DNA from: a virus
Strand: one strand, 5' to 3'
DNA: 37,568 nt
IMG/VR virus record: IMGVR_UViG_3300020424_000001
Span: 1 to 37,568 of that record
The notes under the pieces are model-generated. The model saw only the letters and a program-made list of their open reading frames with translations. It searched no databases and had not been told where the DNA came from. Shown one piece after another: positions 1 to 10,500 of the stretch. Made by a program: the position numbers and the translations under genes. The first letter of the stretch is position 1. The number at the start of each line of letters is the position of its first letter.

Positions 1-77
1 GCAGTTGGAACTGTAAAATTACAGGACATGACAACTGAAATCTCAGGTCAGGACTACGGGATTATGTATCAATCAAC
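1..77. repeat. Terminal overlap, left copy
   Basis: Bases 1-77 are identical to 37492-37568 and lie in the same reading frame of the capsid gene. Overlap of exactly 77 bases in mid-gene is what a de Bruijn assembler with k=77 leaves on a closed circular contig, so it is most likely an assembly overlap and not a biological terminal repeat. The unique genome length is then 37,491 bp. Confidence 0.95.
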
Positions 78-159
78 CCTACTTTTAGCGAAGTACGCAC
101 TTGGGCATGGAATCCTAAGACCAGAGTGTGCAGCAACAATTAAATTGTCTGCTACATAA
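1..159 (+). CDS. Major capsid protein, C-terminal part (continues from window end)
   Basis: This is the last part of the T7 gp10-like major capsid protein. The reading frame enters at base 1 (GCA, Ala) and stops at TAA 157-159. The same 77 bases occur at the end of the window in the same frame of the gene that starts at 36664. Joining the pieces gives a 328-aa protein, close to the 345 aa of T7 gp10A. The junction is therefore an artefact of where the circular map was opened, not a broken gene. A hairpin terminator follows at 180-212, as expected after the most highly expressed late gene. Confidence 0.93.
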   Translation, partial: AVGTVKLQDMTTEISGQDYGIMYQSTLLLAKYALGHGILRPECAATIKLSAT

Positions 160-179
160 TCTACCTAAATTCCTAAAAT

Positions 180-212
180 GGGGTATTCTATTATTAGATA
201 CCCCTTTTTTTT
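180..212 (+). terminator. Rho-independent terminator after capsid gene
   Basis: A perfect stem GGGGTAT (180-186) / ATACCCC (198-204), with an extra CTA/TAG pairing in the loop, is followed by eight T residues (205-212). It lies 20 bp after the capsid stop and 1 bp before the next small gene. It matches the position of the T7 terminator T-phi behind gene 10. Some read-through must occur, because the tail genes downstream show no clear promoter of their own. Confidence 0.9.
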
Positions 213-335
213 ATGCCCGCAGGTAAGGGAACGTATGGTTCTAAGGTTGGAAGACCTAAGAAAAAGAAAGACGACAAAAAAAAGTCTGCTCTTAAAAACA
301 AACTCATGGCATTAAAAATGTCAAAAAAAAAGTAA
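213..335 (+). CDS. Small lysine-rich protein (40 aa)
   Basis: The frame runs from ATG 213 to TAA 333-335 and gives a 40-aa, very basic protein starting MPAGKGTYGSKVGRPKKKK. About 40% of the residues are lysine, so it probably binds nucleic acid or is a minor virion component. Similar short MPAGKGTYG-type proteins sit next to capsid and tail genes in marine phages; I recall this from general knowledge and did not check it. Its start falls immediately after the T-run of the capsid terminator, so it is expressed only from read-through transcripts, which would lower its level relative to capsid. No function can be assigned. Confidence 0.72.
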   Translation: MPAGKGTYGSKVGRPKKKKDDKKKSALKNKLMALKMSKKK

Positions 336-341
336 AGAAAA

Positions 342-950
342 ATGGCTGTAGCTGCAAGCACTGAATTGGAATGTGTAAACATTATGCTCGCTGCAATAGG
401 CGAAGCACCAATAAATAAATTGACAGGGCTGCTCCCTGTAGATGCAAGAACTGCACAATCAACTTTGCTTGAAGTTAATAAAGAAGTCCAATCTGAAGGT
501 TGGTCATTCAATCAAGAATTTAATGTTGTGTTAACTAGAGATAGTAAAAATGAAATTACTATTGCAAATAATATTTTAAAAATAGATACTAATATTTTTG
601 ACCACCCGACTATTGATGTAATTCAAAGAGGTCTTAAATTATATGATCGAAAAAATAATACTTTTAAATTTGATAATGATTTAACTTGTCATGTTACTTA
701 CTTTAGAGATTTTGTAGAACTGCCTGAACCTGCTAGACGTTATATGAATATAAAAGCTGCAAGAATATTTGTAGATAGATTAATTGGAGATGATGGTTTA
801 AGGACTTATACAGGGCAAGATGAAGCTAGAGCTAGATCAATATTAATGGAAACAGATTTATCAAATGCAGATCATAATGTTCTTACAGGCGACCCTAACT
901 TAAATAATGCTATTGATACCTTTACTCCTGCTGATGTACTTAATAGGTAA
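342..950 (+). CDS. Tail tubular protein A (T7 gp11-like)
   Basis: This 202-aa protein matches the T7 gp11 family (196 aa in T7), which forms the ring connecting the portal to the tail nozzle. The N-terminus (ELECVNIMLAAIGEAPINKL) and the following stretch ending in EGWSFNQEF are the family signature. ATG 342 is 7 bp after the preceding stop. The gene is followed after 2 bp by the nozzle gene, so the two tail tube genes are coupled as in T7. Confidence 0.93.
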   Translation: MAVAASTELECVNIMLAAIGEAPINKLTGLLPVDARTAQSTLLEVNKEVQSEGWSFNQEFNVVLTRDSKNEITIANNILKIDTNIFDHPTIDVIQRGLKLYDRKNNTFKFDNDLTCHVTYFRDFVELPEPARRYMNIKAARIFVDRLIGDDGLRTYTGQDEARARSILMETDLSNADHNVLTGDPNLNNAIDTFTPADVLNR

Positions 951-952
951 TT

Positions 953-3406
953 ATGGGAATTGTATCAAGAGCTATTCCAACTTTATTGAGGGGAGTTTCA
1001 CAAGCTTCTGATTCATCTAAGCAAGCAGACCACGCAGACATACAAGACAATGCAGATAGTAACCCTGTAGTTGGTCTTATAAAAAGATCAGGCATACAGC
1101 ACGTTACTAATTTAAGTACTCAAAGTCTAGGAAATGTTCATATTCAAACTATTAATAGAGATGTAAATGAACAGTATGTAGCCATTTTCAGTAATGGAAG
1201 TGTAAAAGTTTATGACCTACAAGGTAATGAAAAAACTGTAGAAACACCTGACGGAACTACATACTTAAATACAACAAACCCAAGAAGTGAAATTAAAACT
1301 GTAACGATTGCTGACTTCACTTTTGTTGTTAATACAAGCGTAGCTACTGCTATGGATACTACTTTGTCAGGTGGTACAGGAACAAAAGCAATTATATTTG
1401 TAGAGCAAGTCTCAAATAATACTATCTATACTGTCACAGTAGATGGGGTAACTGTCACAGATGACACTACTAATGACTCGACTCTTAGTACTTCAGGAGT
1501 TGCTAATGACTTAGCTAACGGATTAGCAAGTGGTCTTACTGGATTTGATGTAACAAGAAACGGAAGTGTTATATATGTTAGAAAAACAGATGGAAGTAAT
1601 TTTTCTATAGATGGAAGTGACACTCAAGGTAATACACAGCTATCTATTGTAAAAGACTCAGTGCAAAGGTTTACAGACTTACCTACTGTTTCTCCTGATG
1701 GTTACGTTGTCGAAGTAAAAGGAGATGACAATACAAATTTTGATAATTACTATGTGAAGTTTGTCACTAATAATGGAGGAACCTTTGAAGAAGGACAATG
1801 GGAAGAGACAGTACAAGCAGGAATACCTTTTAAATTTGATTACTCAACTATGCCCCACGTTCTAATTAGACAGGCTGATGGTAATTTTAGATTTGCAAGA
1901 GTAGATGGAGATACTTATACTTTAAATGGAACGGATTACACTTTACCTGTTTGGGGAGAACGCACTTCAGGAGATGAAATATCTGCACCTGACCCCTCGT
2001 TTATTGGTCGTAATATAAGCAACGTATTTTTCTTTAGAAACAGATTAGGCTTTCTAGCAGATGACAACGTGATTCTGTCTAACGTGTCAGACTTCTTTAA
2101 TTTTTTTCCTGATACTGTTCTAACTATTGTTGACTCCCACCCTATAGACGTTGCAGCTTCACACACAAAAGTTGCTATCTTAAAACACGCTGTAACTATG
2201 GGAGAGCAGTTGATTCTATTCTCAGAACAAACGCAGTTTATACTATCTAGTTCAGCAGACAACTTAACACCATTAACAGCTAACGTACTTGTAGCAACTG
2301 AGTTTGAGTCTTCAGATGATGCACCGCCTGTAGGTTCTGGTTCTTCTATTTATTTTCTTACAAAGAAAGGAGACTTTGCAGGTATCAGAGAATATATAAC
2401 TCAAACAGATGTAACCTTAAAAGATGCTAGTAACATAACTATTCATGTACCAAGGTTGATACCAAGCGGAATATTTAAACTTGCTGTATCTAATAACCAA
2501 GATATTTTAGTTTGTTTAGGAACTGATAACCCAAACAAATTATTTATTAATAGATGGTTATTTGGAACACAAGGACAGAAAGTTTTAAACAGTTGGTTTA
2601 CTTTTACTATTAATCCAAACAGAAGAATAAAGAATGTAGATTTTATAGGTACTGATTTATTTCTAGTCATAGAAGAAGATACTCATGTAACCCTAGAAAA
2701 ACTACCTTTTGAATCTGATTACAAAGAAGATAACGCTACGTTTGAATATCATTTAGATCATAAAGTTACTGAAGCTAGTAACAATGTCACAGTTACATTT
2801 AACACAACAACTAAGAAAACTATATTTACTGTTCCTTATAGACTAAGAGGAGAGATGAATGTAGTAGGAAGATATATAGCATCAAATGAAACCAGTACGT
2901 TTGTTGATCTTAACGGAACTACTCAAACATTAAAAGCAGGAACAATAATAAAAACCACAAACCAAACAGATGGAACAACGTCAACTATAGAAGCAAACGG
3001 AGACTATAGAAATGCAAAAGTAATTATTGGAGAACCTTTTGAAATGCACTACAGGTTTAGTAAACAAAGAATTACTGAATCGCCAACACAGAGTTCTGCT
3101 GAAATTATTAGTTCAAGATTACAACTACACCATTTTTATATTAAGTTTGAAGAGACAGGATTTTTTAAAGTAGAAGTAACACCTGAGTATAGAGACACAA
3201 GTGTACATAAATTTAGTGGTCGTTTACTGGGTGCTGCTTCTTCTGCTATTGGTCAAATTAATTTAGCTACAGGTACATTTAGAGTTCCGATAATGAGTAG
3301 AGCAGACAGAGTAGATATAGATGTAAAGAATAATACTTTCCTTCCTACATTGTTAGCCAGTGCAGAATTTGAAGCTATGTTCAATATGAGAAGTAGGCGA
3401 ATGTAG
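953..3406 (+). CDS. Tail tubular protein B / tail nozzle (T7 gp12-like)
   Basis: This 817-aa protein corresponds to T7 gp12 (794 aa), the hexameric nozzle at the tail tip. Its N-terminus (RAIPTLLRGVSQASDSSKQA) is the conserved gp12 opening. The middle contains the family segment around FFRNRLGFLADDNVILS followed by SDFFNFFP (about residues 360-385). The C-terminus ends MFNMRSRRM, typical of this family. The start lies in a TAATTATGG context that overlaps the gp11 stop, suggesting translation by re-initiation. Confidence 0.94.
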   Translation: MGIVSRAIPTLLRGVSQASDSSKQADHADIQDNADSNPVVGLIKRSGIQHVTNLSTQSLGNVHIQTINRDVNEQYVAIFSNGSVKVYDLQGNEKTVETPDGTTYLNTTNPRSEIKTVTIADFTFVVNTSVATAMDTTLSGGTGTKAIIFVEQVSNNTIYTVTVDGVTVTDDTTNDSTLSTSGVANDLANGLASGLTGFDVTRNGSVIYVRKTDGSNFSIDGSDTQGNTQLSIVKDSVQRFTDLPTVSPDGYVVEVKGDDNTNFDNYYVKFVTNNGGTFEEGQWEETVQAGIPFKFDYSTMPHVLIRQADGNFRFARVDGDTYTLNGTDYTLPVWGERTSGDEISAPDPSFIGRNISNVFFFRNRLGFLADDNVILSNVSDFFNFFPDTVLTIVDSHPIDVAASHTKVAILKHAVTMGEQLILFSEQTQFILSSSADNLTPLTANVLVATEFESSDDAPPVGSGSSIYFLTKKGDFAGIREYITQTDVTLKDASNITIHVPRLIPSGIFKLAVSNNQDILVCLGTDNPNKLFINRWLFGTQGQKVLNSWFTFTINPNRRIKNVDFIGTDLFLVIEEDTHVTLEKLPFESDYKEDNATFEYHLDHKVTEASNNVTVTFNTTTKKTIFTVPYRLRGEMNVVGRYIASNETSTFVDLNGTTQTLKAGTIIKTTNQTDGTTSTIEANGDYRNAKVIIGEPFEMHYRFSKQRITESPTQSSAEIISSRLQLHHFYIKFEETGFFKVEVTPEYRDTSVHKFSGRLLGAASSAIGQINLATGTFRVPIMSRADRVDIDVKNNTFLPTLLASAEFEAMFNMRSRRM

Positions 3407-3407
3407 T

Positions 3408-3860
3408 ATGGGGCATTTAAGAAAATGTACCCTTAAAGACTTGCATTATGTAAGCGACAATATGAGAGAGATGGATAAACTAGAAGCTCTCTATCAAGCA
3501 GATCAAGACCCTGAAACCGCACTAAAAGTTTCATACTTAGCTAGTAAAGAAGTTATGGCGATCTGTGGAGACGAAGATAACCCTATTGGTATTTGTGGTG
3601 TAACTGCTAATGGCTGTATCTATATGGTTTCTACTGAAGAGCTATTTGATAATAAAAAATACAGAATACAATTAATTAGAAAAGGTAGAATATGGGTTGA
3701 TCAGTTAATGAAATCATATACAATTCTATATAATGTTGTATATGCAGAAAACGTAGCAGCTATGAAGTGGTTAGAAAGTTTAGGATTTAAGTTTATCGAG
3801 TATCATGAAGAATATGGTGTACATAAAAAACCTTTTTATCAATTCATGAGGATAGCCTAA
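3408..3860 (+). CDS. gp13-like protein with GNAT-type fold
   Basis: This 150-aa protein occupies the position of T7 gp13 (internal virion protein A, needed for core assembly). It has a clear acetyltransferase-like (GNAT) pattern: a central strand region (IGICGVTANGCIYMV) and the C-terminal AENVAAMKWLESLGFKF motif (about residues 112-128). The canonical acetyl-CoA loop (R/QxxGxG/A) is not evident, so enzymatic activity is doubtful, as is thought for the T7 family. It begins 1 bp after gp12 and its TAA overlaps the next ATG by one base. Confidence 0.8.
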   Translation: MGHLRKCTLKDLHYVSDNMREMDKLEALYQADQDPETALKVSYLASKEVMAICGDEDNPIGICGVTANGCIYMVSTEELFDNKKYRIQLIRKGRIWVDQLMKSYTILYNVVYAENVAAMKWLESLGFKFIEYHEEYGVHKKPFYQFMRIA

Positions 3861-4486
3861 TGTGTTTTGTAGCAGGAGCTTTAGGATTAACTGGATTGGC
3901 AGGTAATCTGTTCAATGCTTCCTTGGCCTTAAGTGCAGTAACAGGAGTAATGGGAGCAGCAGCCAAGAATCAACAGGCAAGACAGACAGCATCTTACGCA
4001 TATCAAGCTGCTGAAGCTACAGCCATATCTGCTGATAACGCTATGATAAGACAGCAAGAAGCGACAAACGCTAAACTTTCAGATGACAGAAAAGCTACTG
4101 CACAAGCAAAATTAGAAAAAGATATAGAAAGAAAAAGAGCAGTTGGCAAGATTTATGCAACAGAAGGGAGGTCAGGTAGATTAGCTACGCTGCTGACAAT
4201 AGAAGCTGAAAGAAATTCTGCAAGAATGAAAGAAGTTTTGACACAAGAATTAGAATCTGCTGAAGAACAATACTTTAGAGATGTAGAACAAATAGTCGCA
4301 AATAGAGATAGTCGTAGAAATCAAGCTACAGATATTGCTAATAGAGGATATATGCAAGCACAGCAAATGTATCAATCTCCTCTATCGGTTATTGCTAATG
4401 TAGCATCAACAGGATTAGGGGCTTTCACAGCTATTGCTCCACATGAAGCAGCTATCAATTCTATTGGTAAAACTAAGACAGTTTAA
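3860..4486 (+). CDS. Internal virion protein B (T7 gp14-like)
   Basis: This 208-aa protein matches T7 gp14 (196 aa) in size, order and character. It opens with MCFVAGALG and a hydrophobic, glycine/alanine-rich segment (residues about 4-35). An alanine- and glutamine-rich, strongly helical middle follows (about 40-160). In T7, gp14 is ejected first and forms the outer-membrane pore of the ejection channel, and I infer the same role here. The gene is followed after 2 bp by the gp15-like gene. Confidence 0.85.
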   Translation: MCFVAGALGLTGLAGNLFNASLALSAVTGVMGAAAKNQQARQTASYAYQAAEATAISADNAMIRQQEATNAKLSDDRKATAQAKLEKDIERKRAVGKIYATEGRSGRLATLLTIEAERNSARMKEVLTQELESAEEQYFRDVEQIVANRDSRRNQATDIANRGYMQAQQMYQSPLSVIANVASTGLGAFTAIAPHEAAINSIGKTKTV

Positions 4487-4488
4487 TT

Positions 4489-7400
4489 ATGGTTTATAGA
4501 TCAAAAGTACAAAGGACAGACCCCTTCGTTAATCAAAGTACTATTGGTGCTGTTAACTTAAATAGTCCTGTTGCTCAAGTTGCACAAGCTTTAGCGACTA
4601 TAGAACCTAATCTGCAAAAAGTAATAGTTAACAAAATAAAAGAAATAAAACGAGATGAAACAGTAGAGGGATTTCAAAAAGGACAGCGAGCAGGAAGTAA
4701 TTATATGGCACAAGCAGAACTCCTATATCCAAAAGAAACTGAGTTAGAGGAAACTACAGGACAGATAGCTAATAAACTGGCTGCTTTAACAAAAGCAGGT
4801 AATGAAGAAGAATCAAGAATGTTAAGAGCAAATAACCCTTGGTTTAAACACGCTTTTTATTCTGGTAAATCAAAATCGTTAGCAAAAGGTCTAAGTAAAG
4901 AGTGGGTAGAAGATATTAAAAGAGTTCAAATGGTTGACCCTCAAGATAACAAACTAAAATCAATGGCTGCTTTTCCTTTTAGTAGTCCACAAGTTCAGGG
5001 ATATATAGCAGGAAAAAGAAATGCAAGAGTTGAACAACTTGATATGCCTGAATATTATGTCAAAAAATACTTCTTACCTGAATTAGAAAATGGTATTAAT
5101 ACTTTTCAAGAAGAACATACAAAATTAAGAACAGATTTAAAATTAGATAATTTTGAAAAACTTAATAGGATAGGTCTAGAAACAATAGTCAGCGAGTTTT
5201 TATTACAAGACGAAGGTAAAGGTAGAGAATATATAAAAAATGAATTAAAGCTATGGACAGATGAATTAAGAAAATACTATGTCGGTAAAGACTTTACTAA
5301 AGAAATGGGAGTTCATACAGACTATTTAATGGATAGAGCTATTGCTATAGCTAGTCAAAAAAGTGCAGGAGAAGCTAGGTTTGAAGATGCAAGAAATTTT
5401 ATAAAAGAATTTGCTAGTTTATTTCCAAGTTATTCACTAGGTACAAAAAAGATAATAGGTGCTGATGGTAAAGAAAAAACAGTAGTTGCAGAAAATCCTC
5501 GTAACTCTTTAAAAAATTCAAAAAACTTTTTAGATAAATTAAATACAACTTTAAAAACAATAGACACTTTAGAAAGCAGACATTATGATTTTCAAGACAA
5601 AATTCAACCTAAGTTAGATATAGAAGAAGCTGAAAAAATTATATTAGAAGATGATGGGAATATGTCTGAAGAGAAAAGAGAAGCAAATCAAGAAAGAATA
5701 AACGAGCTTATTGCTACTGATAAAAAAGTTGCTACTTGGGTTAAAGATAATCAATATGTTTTATCTCAAAATAATAAAGAACGTCAAATTTATTATCAGC
5801 AAAAAATTACTTTTGGAGAGATAAGAGATAAAAAATATGGTTTAGCAATTATAAATGATATATGGAATAAAAGTTTGAAAACACCTGCTGATTTAGAATT
5901 TAGAGAAAATATGATTAATGCTTTAAAAGATGATGTAAAAAACGCAAATCAAGTTGCAATAAAAGCAGCAGGAGACACAGTATCACAGCTAAATAAAATT
6001 TACCAAAACAAAAAAAATATTACTCCTAATATGCAAGATCAAATAGAAGACATACAGTTTTCAATACCAAATAGATATTTACAGTATTGGAAAACTCCTT
6101 CTATTGATACAGGACAGGTTGATGAAGAAGGTAAGCCAATACTTAGAACACCAAATGAAGATGAATTTAAAAGCTTTGTAGATCAAGTACAAGAACAATC
6201 TATTAACAAAATCCGAGCAATTAGAGATGTTTCAGAATTAGAAGGCAATCAGACTTTTGACCAGAATCGTACTATTTATCAATTTAATCAAGATATTTTA
6301 GAGGATAACAGAATAAGAGCTAGGTCTTTAATTTTTACTGCACAGACTTTAAAAGTAGAAGCACCATTTATAAATGGAGTACAAGAAAGACCAACCTTAG
6401 AAGATGTGGCTGAACAGTTTTCTTATGGAGAGCCAATAAGTCCTGATGGAATTATTGCTTCTTTTAATGATGCTGAAGGTAACTTTGATACGACTCAGAA
6501 AGATAGTATTAGACAGTTTTTTAGATTTGTAAGGGTTACTGATGCACAAATCAAACAATACGGATTAGTTGAGAAAGGAGCTTTATCTAATGAAAGGCTG
6601 ACAGAATATAGAAAAAACACTACTAAAGATAGTGACGGAAAAATAATAGAAGGTTTAAGTGGTCAAGTAGATGATGGACAAGGACAGAGTGGTCAAGTAG
6701 ATGATGGAACAGTAGGGGGAAGTTCTGAAAATGATGATAATTCACAAGTTTCAGGTAAGACTCAAAATGAGAAACCTAGTAATACTAAGGAAAAGGAAGA
6801 AGGCATAAAAAACATAAATGACATGGAAGGTGTTATTGACCCTAAAGAAATTAGAAAGAGTGGTCTTGACCAAAACAACTTAGGAAATATTGCTAATAAT
6901 TTTATTAATGCCATAACTGGTACTCAATCAGCACAAGCAGGAGAATTTCAAAAGCCAGTAATGAATCCTGAAGTTTTAAAACTTATTGAAGATGAAGACA
7001 AAGTATTATCAGCAAAAGATATAGGTATTAAAGATGAAAAAGATGAACCTAACGGAGCAAGAAGGCAAGAACACAATTTCGTAATTTTCTATAATTTAGC
7101 TAAAAAATACGGACATAAGTTTCCTGAATTAACAGCAGCACAGGCTATGCACGAAACCTCAAATGGTGCATCTCCTTCAGGAAAAAATAATTACTTAGGA
7201 TTTGAAGCAAACAGAGTACAGATTGAAAGAGGAGAATCATCTTTACTTGATACTGAGCAAGATTTTGGAAAAGGTTTAGAGAAAACTAAAGAAGACTTTG
7301 TAGATTTTGAAGATATAAGAGATCAATTTATACAATACAAAAAAGAGTGGAATGACCCATTCTCAGATAGAAAAGGTATTGTAAGTGTAGATACACCAGA

Positions 7401-7518
7401 AGAAGCTTTAGATTTAATTCTTAGCCGACCTGATGATATGTATGCTACGGATAAGGACTACAAACAAAAAGTTCTTAATATCCTAAAAGACGCTAAAAGA
7501 AACCCTGCATTATTTTAA
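4489..7518 (+). CDS. Internal virion protein C (gp15-like) with C-terminal GH73-type hydrolase domain
   Basis: This 1009-aa protein is in the T7 gp15 position (747 aa in T7), but is longer. Residues 1 to about 710 are mostly charged and helical, as expected for the core protein that forms the periplasmic tunnel. A low-complexity hinge (about 720-800) contains a 10-residue duplication with GQVDDG. The extra C-terminus (about 850-1009) resembles FlgJ/GH73 N-acetylglucosaminidase domains: AAQAMHETSNGASPSGKNNY, then LGF, with the likely catalytic Glu at residue 889. In T7 the cell-wall hydrolase sits at the N-terminus of gp16 instead. The start is in a TAATTATGG context. Confidence 0.85.
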   Translation: MVYRSKVQRTDPFVNQSTIGAVNLNSPVAQVAQALATIEPNLQKVIVNKIKEIKRDETVEGFQKGQRAGSNYMAQAELLYPKETELEETTGQIANKLAALTKAGNEEESRMLRANNPWFKHAFYSGKSKSLAKGLSKEWVEDIKRVQMVDPQDNKLKSMAAFPFSSPQVQGYIAGKRNARVEQLDMPEYYVKKYFLPELENGINTFQEEHTKLRTDLKLDNFEKLNRIGLETIVSEFLLQDEGKGREYIKNELKLWTDELRKYYVGKDFTKEMGVHTDYLMDRAIAIASQKSAGEARFEDARNFIKEFASLFPSYSLGTKKIIGADGKEKTVVAENPRNSLKNSKNFLDKLNTTLKTIDTLESRHYDFQDKIQPKLDIEEAEKIILEDDGNMSEEKREANQERINELIATDKKVATWVKDNQYVLSQNNKERQIYYQQKITFGEIRDKKYGLAIINDIWNKSLKTPADLEFRENMINALKDDVKNANQVAIKAAGDTVSQLNKIYQNKKNITPNMQDQIEDIQFSIPNRYLQYWKTPSIDTGQVDEEGKPILRTPNEDEFKSFVDQVQEQSINKIRAIRDVSELEGNQTFDQNRTIYQFNQDILEDNRIRARSLIFTAQTLKVEAPFINGVQERPTLEDVAEQFSYGEPISPDGIIASFNDAEGNFDTTQKDSIRQFFRFVRVTDAQIKQYGLVEKGALSNERLTEYRKNTTKDSDGKIIEGLSGQVDDGQGQSGQVDDGTVGGSSENDDNSQVSGKTQNEKPSNTKEKEEGIKNINDMEGVIDPKEIRKSGLDQNNLGNIANNFINAITGTQSAQAGEFQKPVMNPEVLKLIEDEDKVLSAKDIGIKDEKDEPNGARRQEHNFVIFYNLAKKYGHKFPELTAAQAMHETSNGASPSGKNNYLGFEANRVQIERGESSLLDTEQDFGKGLEKTKEDFVDFEDIRDQFIQYKKEWNDPFSDRKGIVSVDTPEEALDLILSRPDDMYATDKDYKQKVLNILKDAKRNPALF
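6658..6708 (+). repeat. Imperfect tandem repeat in gp15-like hinge
   Basis: A 21-bp unit (AGTGGTCAAGTAGATGATGG plus A) occurs at 6658-6678 and 6688-6708, period 30 bp. It encodes two copies of SGQVDDG separated by QGQ. It lies in the flexible acidic linker that joins the core-protein body to the GH73-type domain, so it is probably a slippage-generated linker expansion. Confidence 0.85.
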
Positions 7519-7521
7519 AAG

Positions 7522-10500
7522 ATGACAAGTTCTATGAATGAAAACAACACAATGCAGACAGAGCTTAATGCTGCTGAAGGTGTAAAAGCTGTAGAAGAAA
7601 CTAAAGAACAGATTAAAGAAGAAACTGCTCCAAAACTACAGCCCAAACCAGTACCAAATCAAAAAGAATTAACAGAAACAACAAATGCAGAAATAGTCCA
7701 AGACCAAAAAGTTAAAGAAGAAGCAACAAATATTTTTGGTGTTTCTGATACTGACTTACTTACAGAAGAACAGAAATATCTTGATGGATTACAAAAAGGT
7801 TTAGATAAAGAAATACAAGAATATAAAGCAGAACAAGGAGATAATTTTGACAAAGCAGAATTTCAAAAGTTTTTAGATGGAAAACATAAAACTATTACAA
7901 CAAAAATAAGAAATGGAATAGTTAATGGAAATATTGAAAACATAAATAATATATATAAGTTAGGAGATGATATAGTCGATTATCTTCTTGGAGATATTTA
8001 CGATTCATCAAGACCTGTTGATTTTGAACTAATACCTCTAAGTAAGCCTGTAAGTGAAAGACGTAAATTTAGTCAAATTATAGGAGGATTTGAAGAAACA
8101 GAAGCAGATAGAAACGATACAGTGTATGGAATCTCAAAAGGATTAGCACAATACATATTACCTGCTTTTAAAACTAATGCACTTTTAAAAAATGTTGGAG
8201 TTAAAAAATTTAGAGGTGGTTTAACAGGGGTTGGAGTAGGGGCTGTTGCTGTTGACCCTTATGAAGATAAATTATTAGGTTGGTTATCAGAGAGAACTGA
8301 CATAGCACCATTGATTAGAGATGTGCTTGGTAATGCAACAGAAGCAGATGAATTTGGAAATTTAAAACCTGCTGAAGAAAGATTAAAAGCAAGGCTATAT
8401 TCTGTAGCAAATGATTTTATTACAGGAGAAATTTTGTTACCTGTTAGTATGAGAGCTACAGGACTAGGAGTAAAAGAAATAAATAAACTTGCCAAGAAGA
8501 CAGGTATAGATAAAGCAACAGCCAAGGTAATTTTTGGAATTAGAGATATTACAAAAGATAGTGCAGGGAAAGTAGGTAATGAAATGGTCGATTTCTTTAT
8601 GAATCAAATTTACAACTTAAGAAATAAAGGAGGAGAAGAACTAAATAGATTAAAGGCAAATCTAAAAGCAATTATTCATAGAAGCGGTGCGGATATAGAA
8701 GAACAAGTTTACAATTCCCAACAACAAAATTTGATGGAGAATCTTAATTTATATATGAAAAATATAAAAGAACACCCATTATTACAGAAATATTATATGG
8801 GTGGAGATGGAGAGTCTTTAAGTGCAGTTCCTTTAAGAGGTAAAAAGATAACAAGAACTCTAAATGCTAGAGATTTATCTAGATATTTTATAGGTAAAAA
8901 TGGCAAGAATTTTGCAAATAAAGAAGCAATAGTTGATTTTATTATGGCTAGAGGTGCAGCTTTAAAAGCTTCAGTAAAGCCTAATAGTAGAACATGGAAG
9001 GCTATGCAAGCAAAGGCAAGAACTCAATTACCTTTAGATACTATAAATGTATTAACTGATTTTATAGATCAATATGGTAAAGGTGGAGACTTTGATTTAG
9101 AAGCTTCTATTATTGCATTGAACGATATTGTTAATGAAACTGCAATAGTCTTACAAGACTTAACTGCAAAAATGGACGATCAAATAAATCTAAAAAGAGC
9201 AGGAAAGATGGATACAGTTCACTATGACAGATTAAAAAAAGATTTTGCTTTTACTTTAAAATTTTTTGATTCTGTCTTAGGTATTAAGCGACAAACTATT
9301 GCTCCTGTATCAAGAGCTTTAAGCTTATCAAACGTAACTTCAGGAAAGCTTACAAAAAAAGGATTAAGTAATTTAAAAAACCTTAGAGAAGATGAAATCA
9401 TAGCAGAGAACATACAAAAAAAAGCAAGAATAAAAAATGCAGAAGATATGCTTGACCCTACTGACCCTCTAGGAGAATTTGATATTGAAGATATTATAAA
9501 GTTGGCAGATAGCGGAGATACAAAAGCGTTACAGCAAACAATTAGAAGACTTAACATAGCAGCTACAAATCCAAAAGCTTTAAAAGCAATTATGGCTGCA
9601 CAAAAAGGTAACGGAGTTATAAAAATAAGTAATCATTTATTTATTAATTCAATTCTTTCAAGCCCAATTACACATCAAGTTAATATTCTTTCTACTGGTC
9701 TAAATACATTTATGCGACCTACTGCAAAATTTGTAGGTGCTGAAAGAAAAGAAGAAAGAATAAGAGCTTTAAAAGAATTACAGTACTTGATGTCAACTTC
9801 TTTTGAATCTTTGAAGATGGGTGTAGTTGCTTTCAGAGCAAATAGAAATATTGTTGATGCAAGTGCAACATTATTAGATGGTCAATCTGCACAGCAGTTA
9901 ATGATGGAAGGGTGGACAGGTACAAGAGGAGCTTTAGGTAGAGCCTTTATGAACGGATACGGAATACCTAGCAGATTTCTTATGGCAGAAGATGAAGTAT
10001 TTAAGCAGTTAAATTTTAGAGCATTTGTTAGGGCTGAGATTTGGGAAAGAACACATAGAGCTATGGAGAGAGGTACACGCAAATTTGCTAATCGTACTAA
10101 ATATAACGAATACGTTAATAATCAATTCAATAGTATTATGGACGTAATTAATAGAGAATCAGTAGAAGGAAAATTATCAAAAAGAAATTTAGAGTTATTA
10201 GATAGAGCCAGAAAATATGCAGCAGAAGCAACATTTACAGAAGATTTAAAAGAGGGTTCTTTTTCTGAAGCATTTACTAATTTAGTCAACGAATATCCTT
10301 TAGCAAGACAAATAGTTCCTTTTATTAGAACTCCTATAAACATCACAAAACAAGCCTTTAACGCAAGTCCACTTGCTCTACTTGTTGAAATGCAAGACAC
10401 AAGAGTAGGAAAACTTACAGGTATGTCGTGGGCTAGTAAAAATGTTTTAAGAAAAGCAAGTTGGCTAGATCAACATTATGCAGACCTGACTTCTAAAGAC

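Noticed and set aside
9222-9557. 111-aa leftward frame inside the gp16-like gene
   Set aside because: It is antisense to a well-supported gene, Ser/Phe-rich as expected for the reverse strand of AT-rich coding DNA, with no ribosome-binding site; the same holds for other leftward frames within rightward genes.
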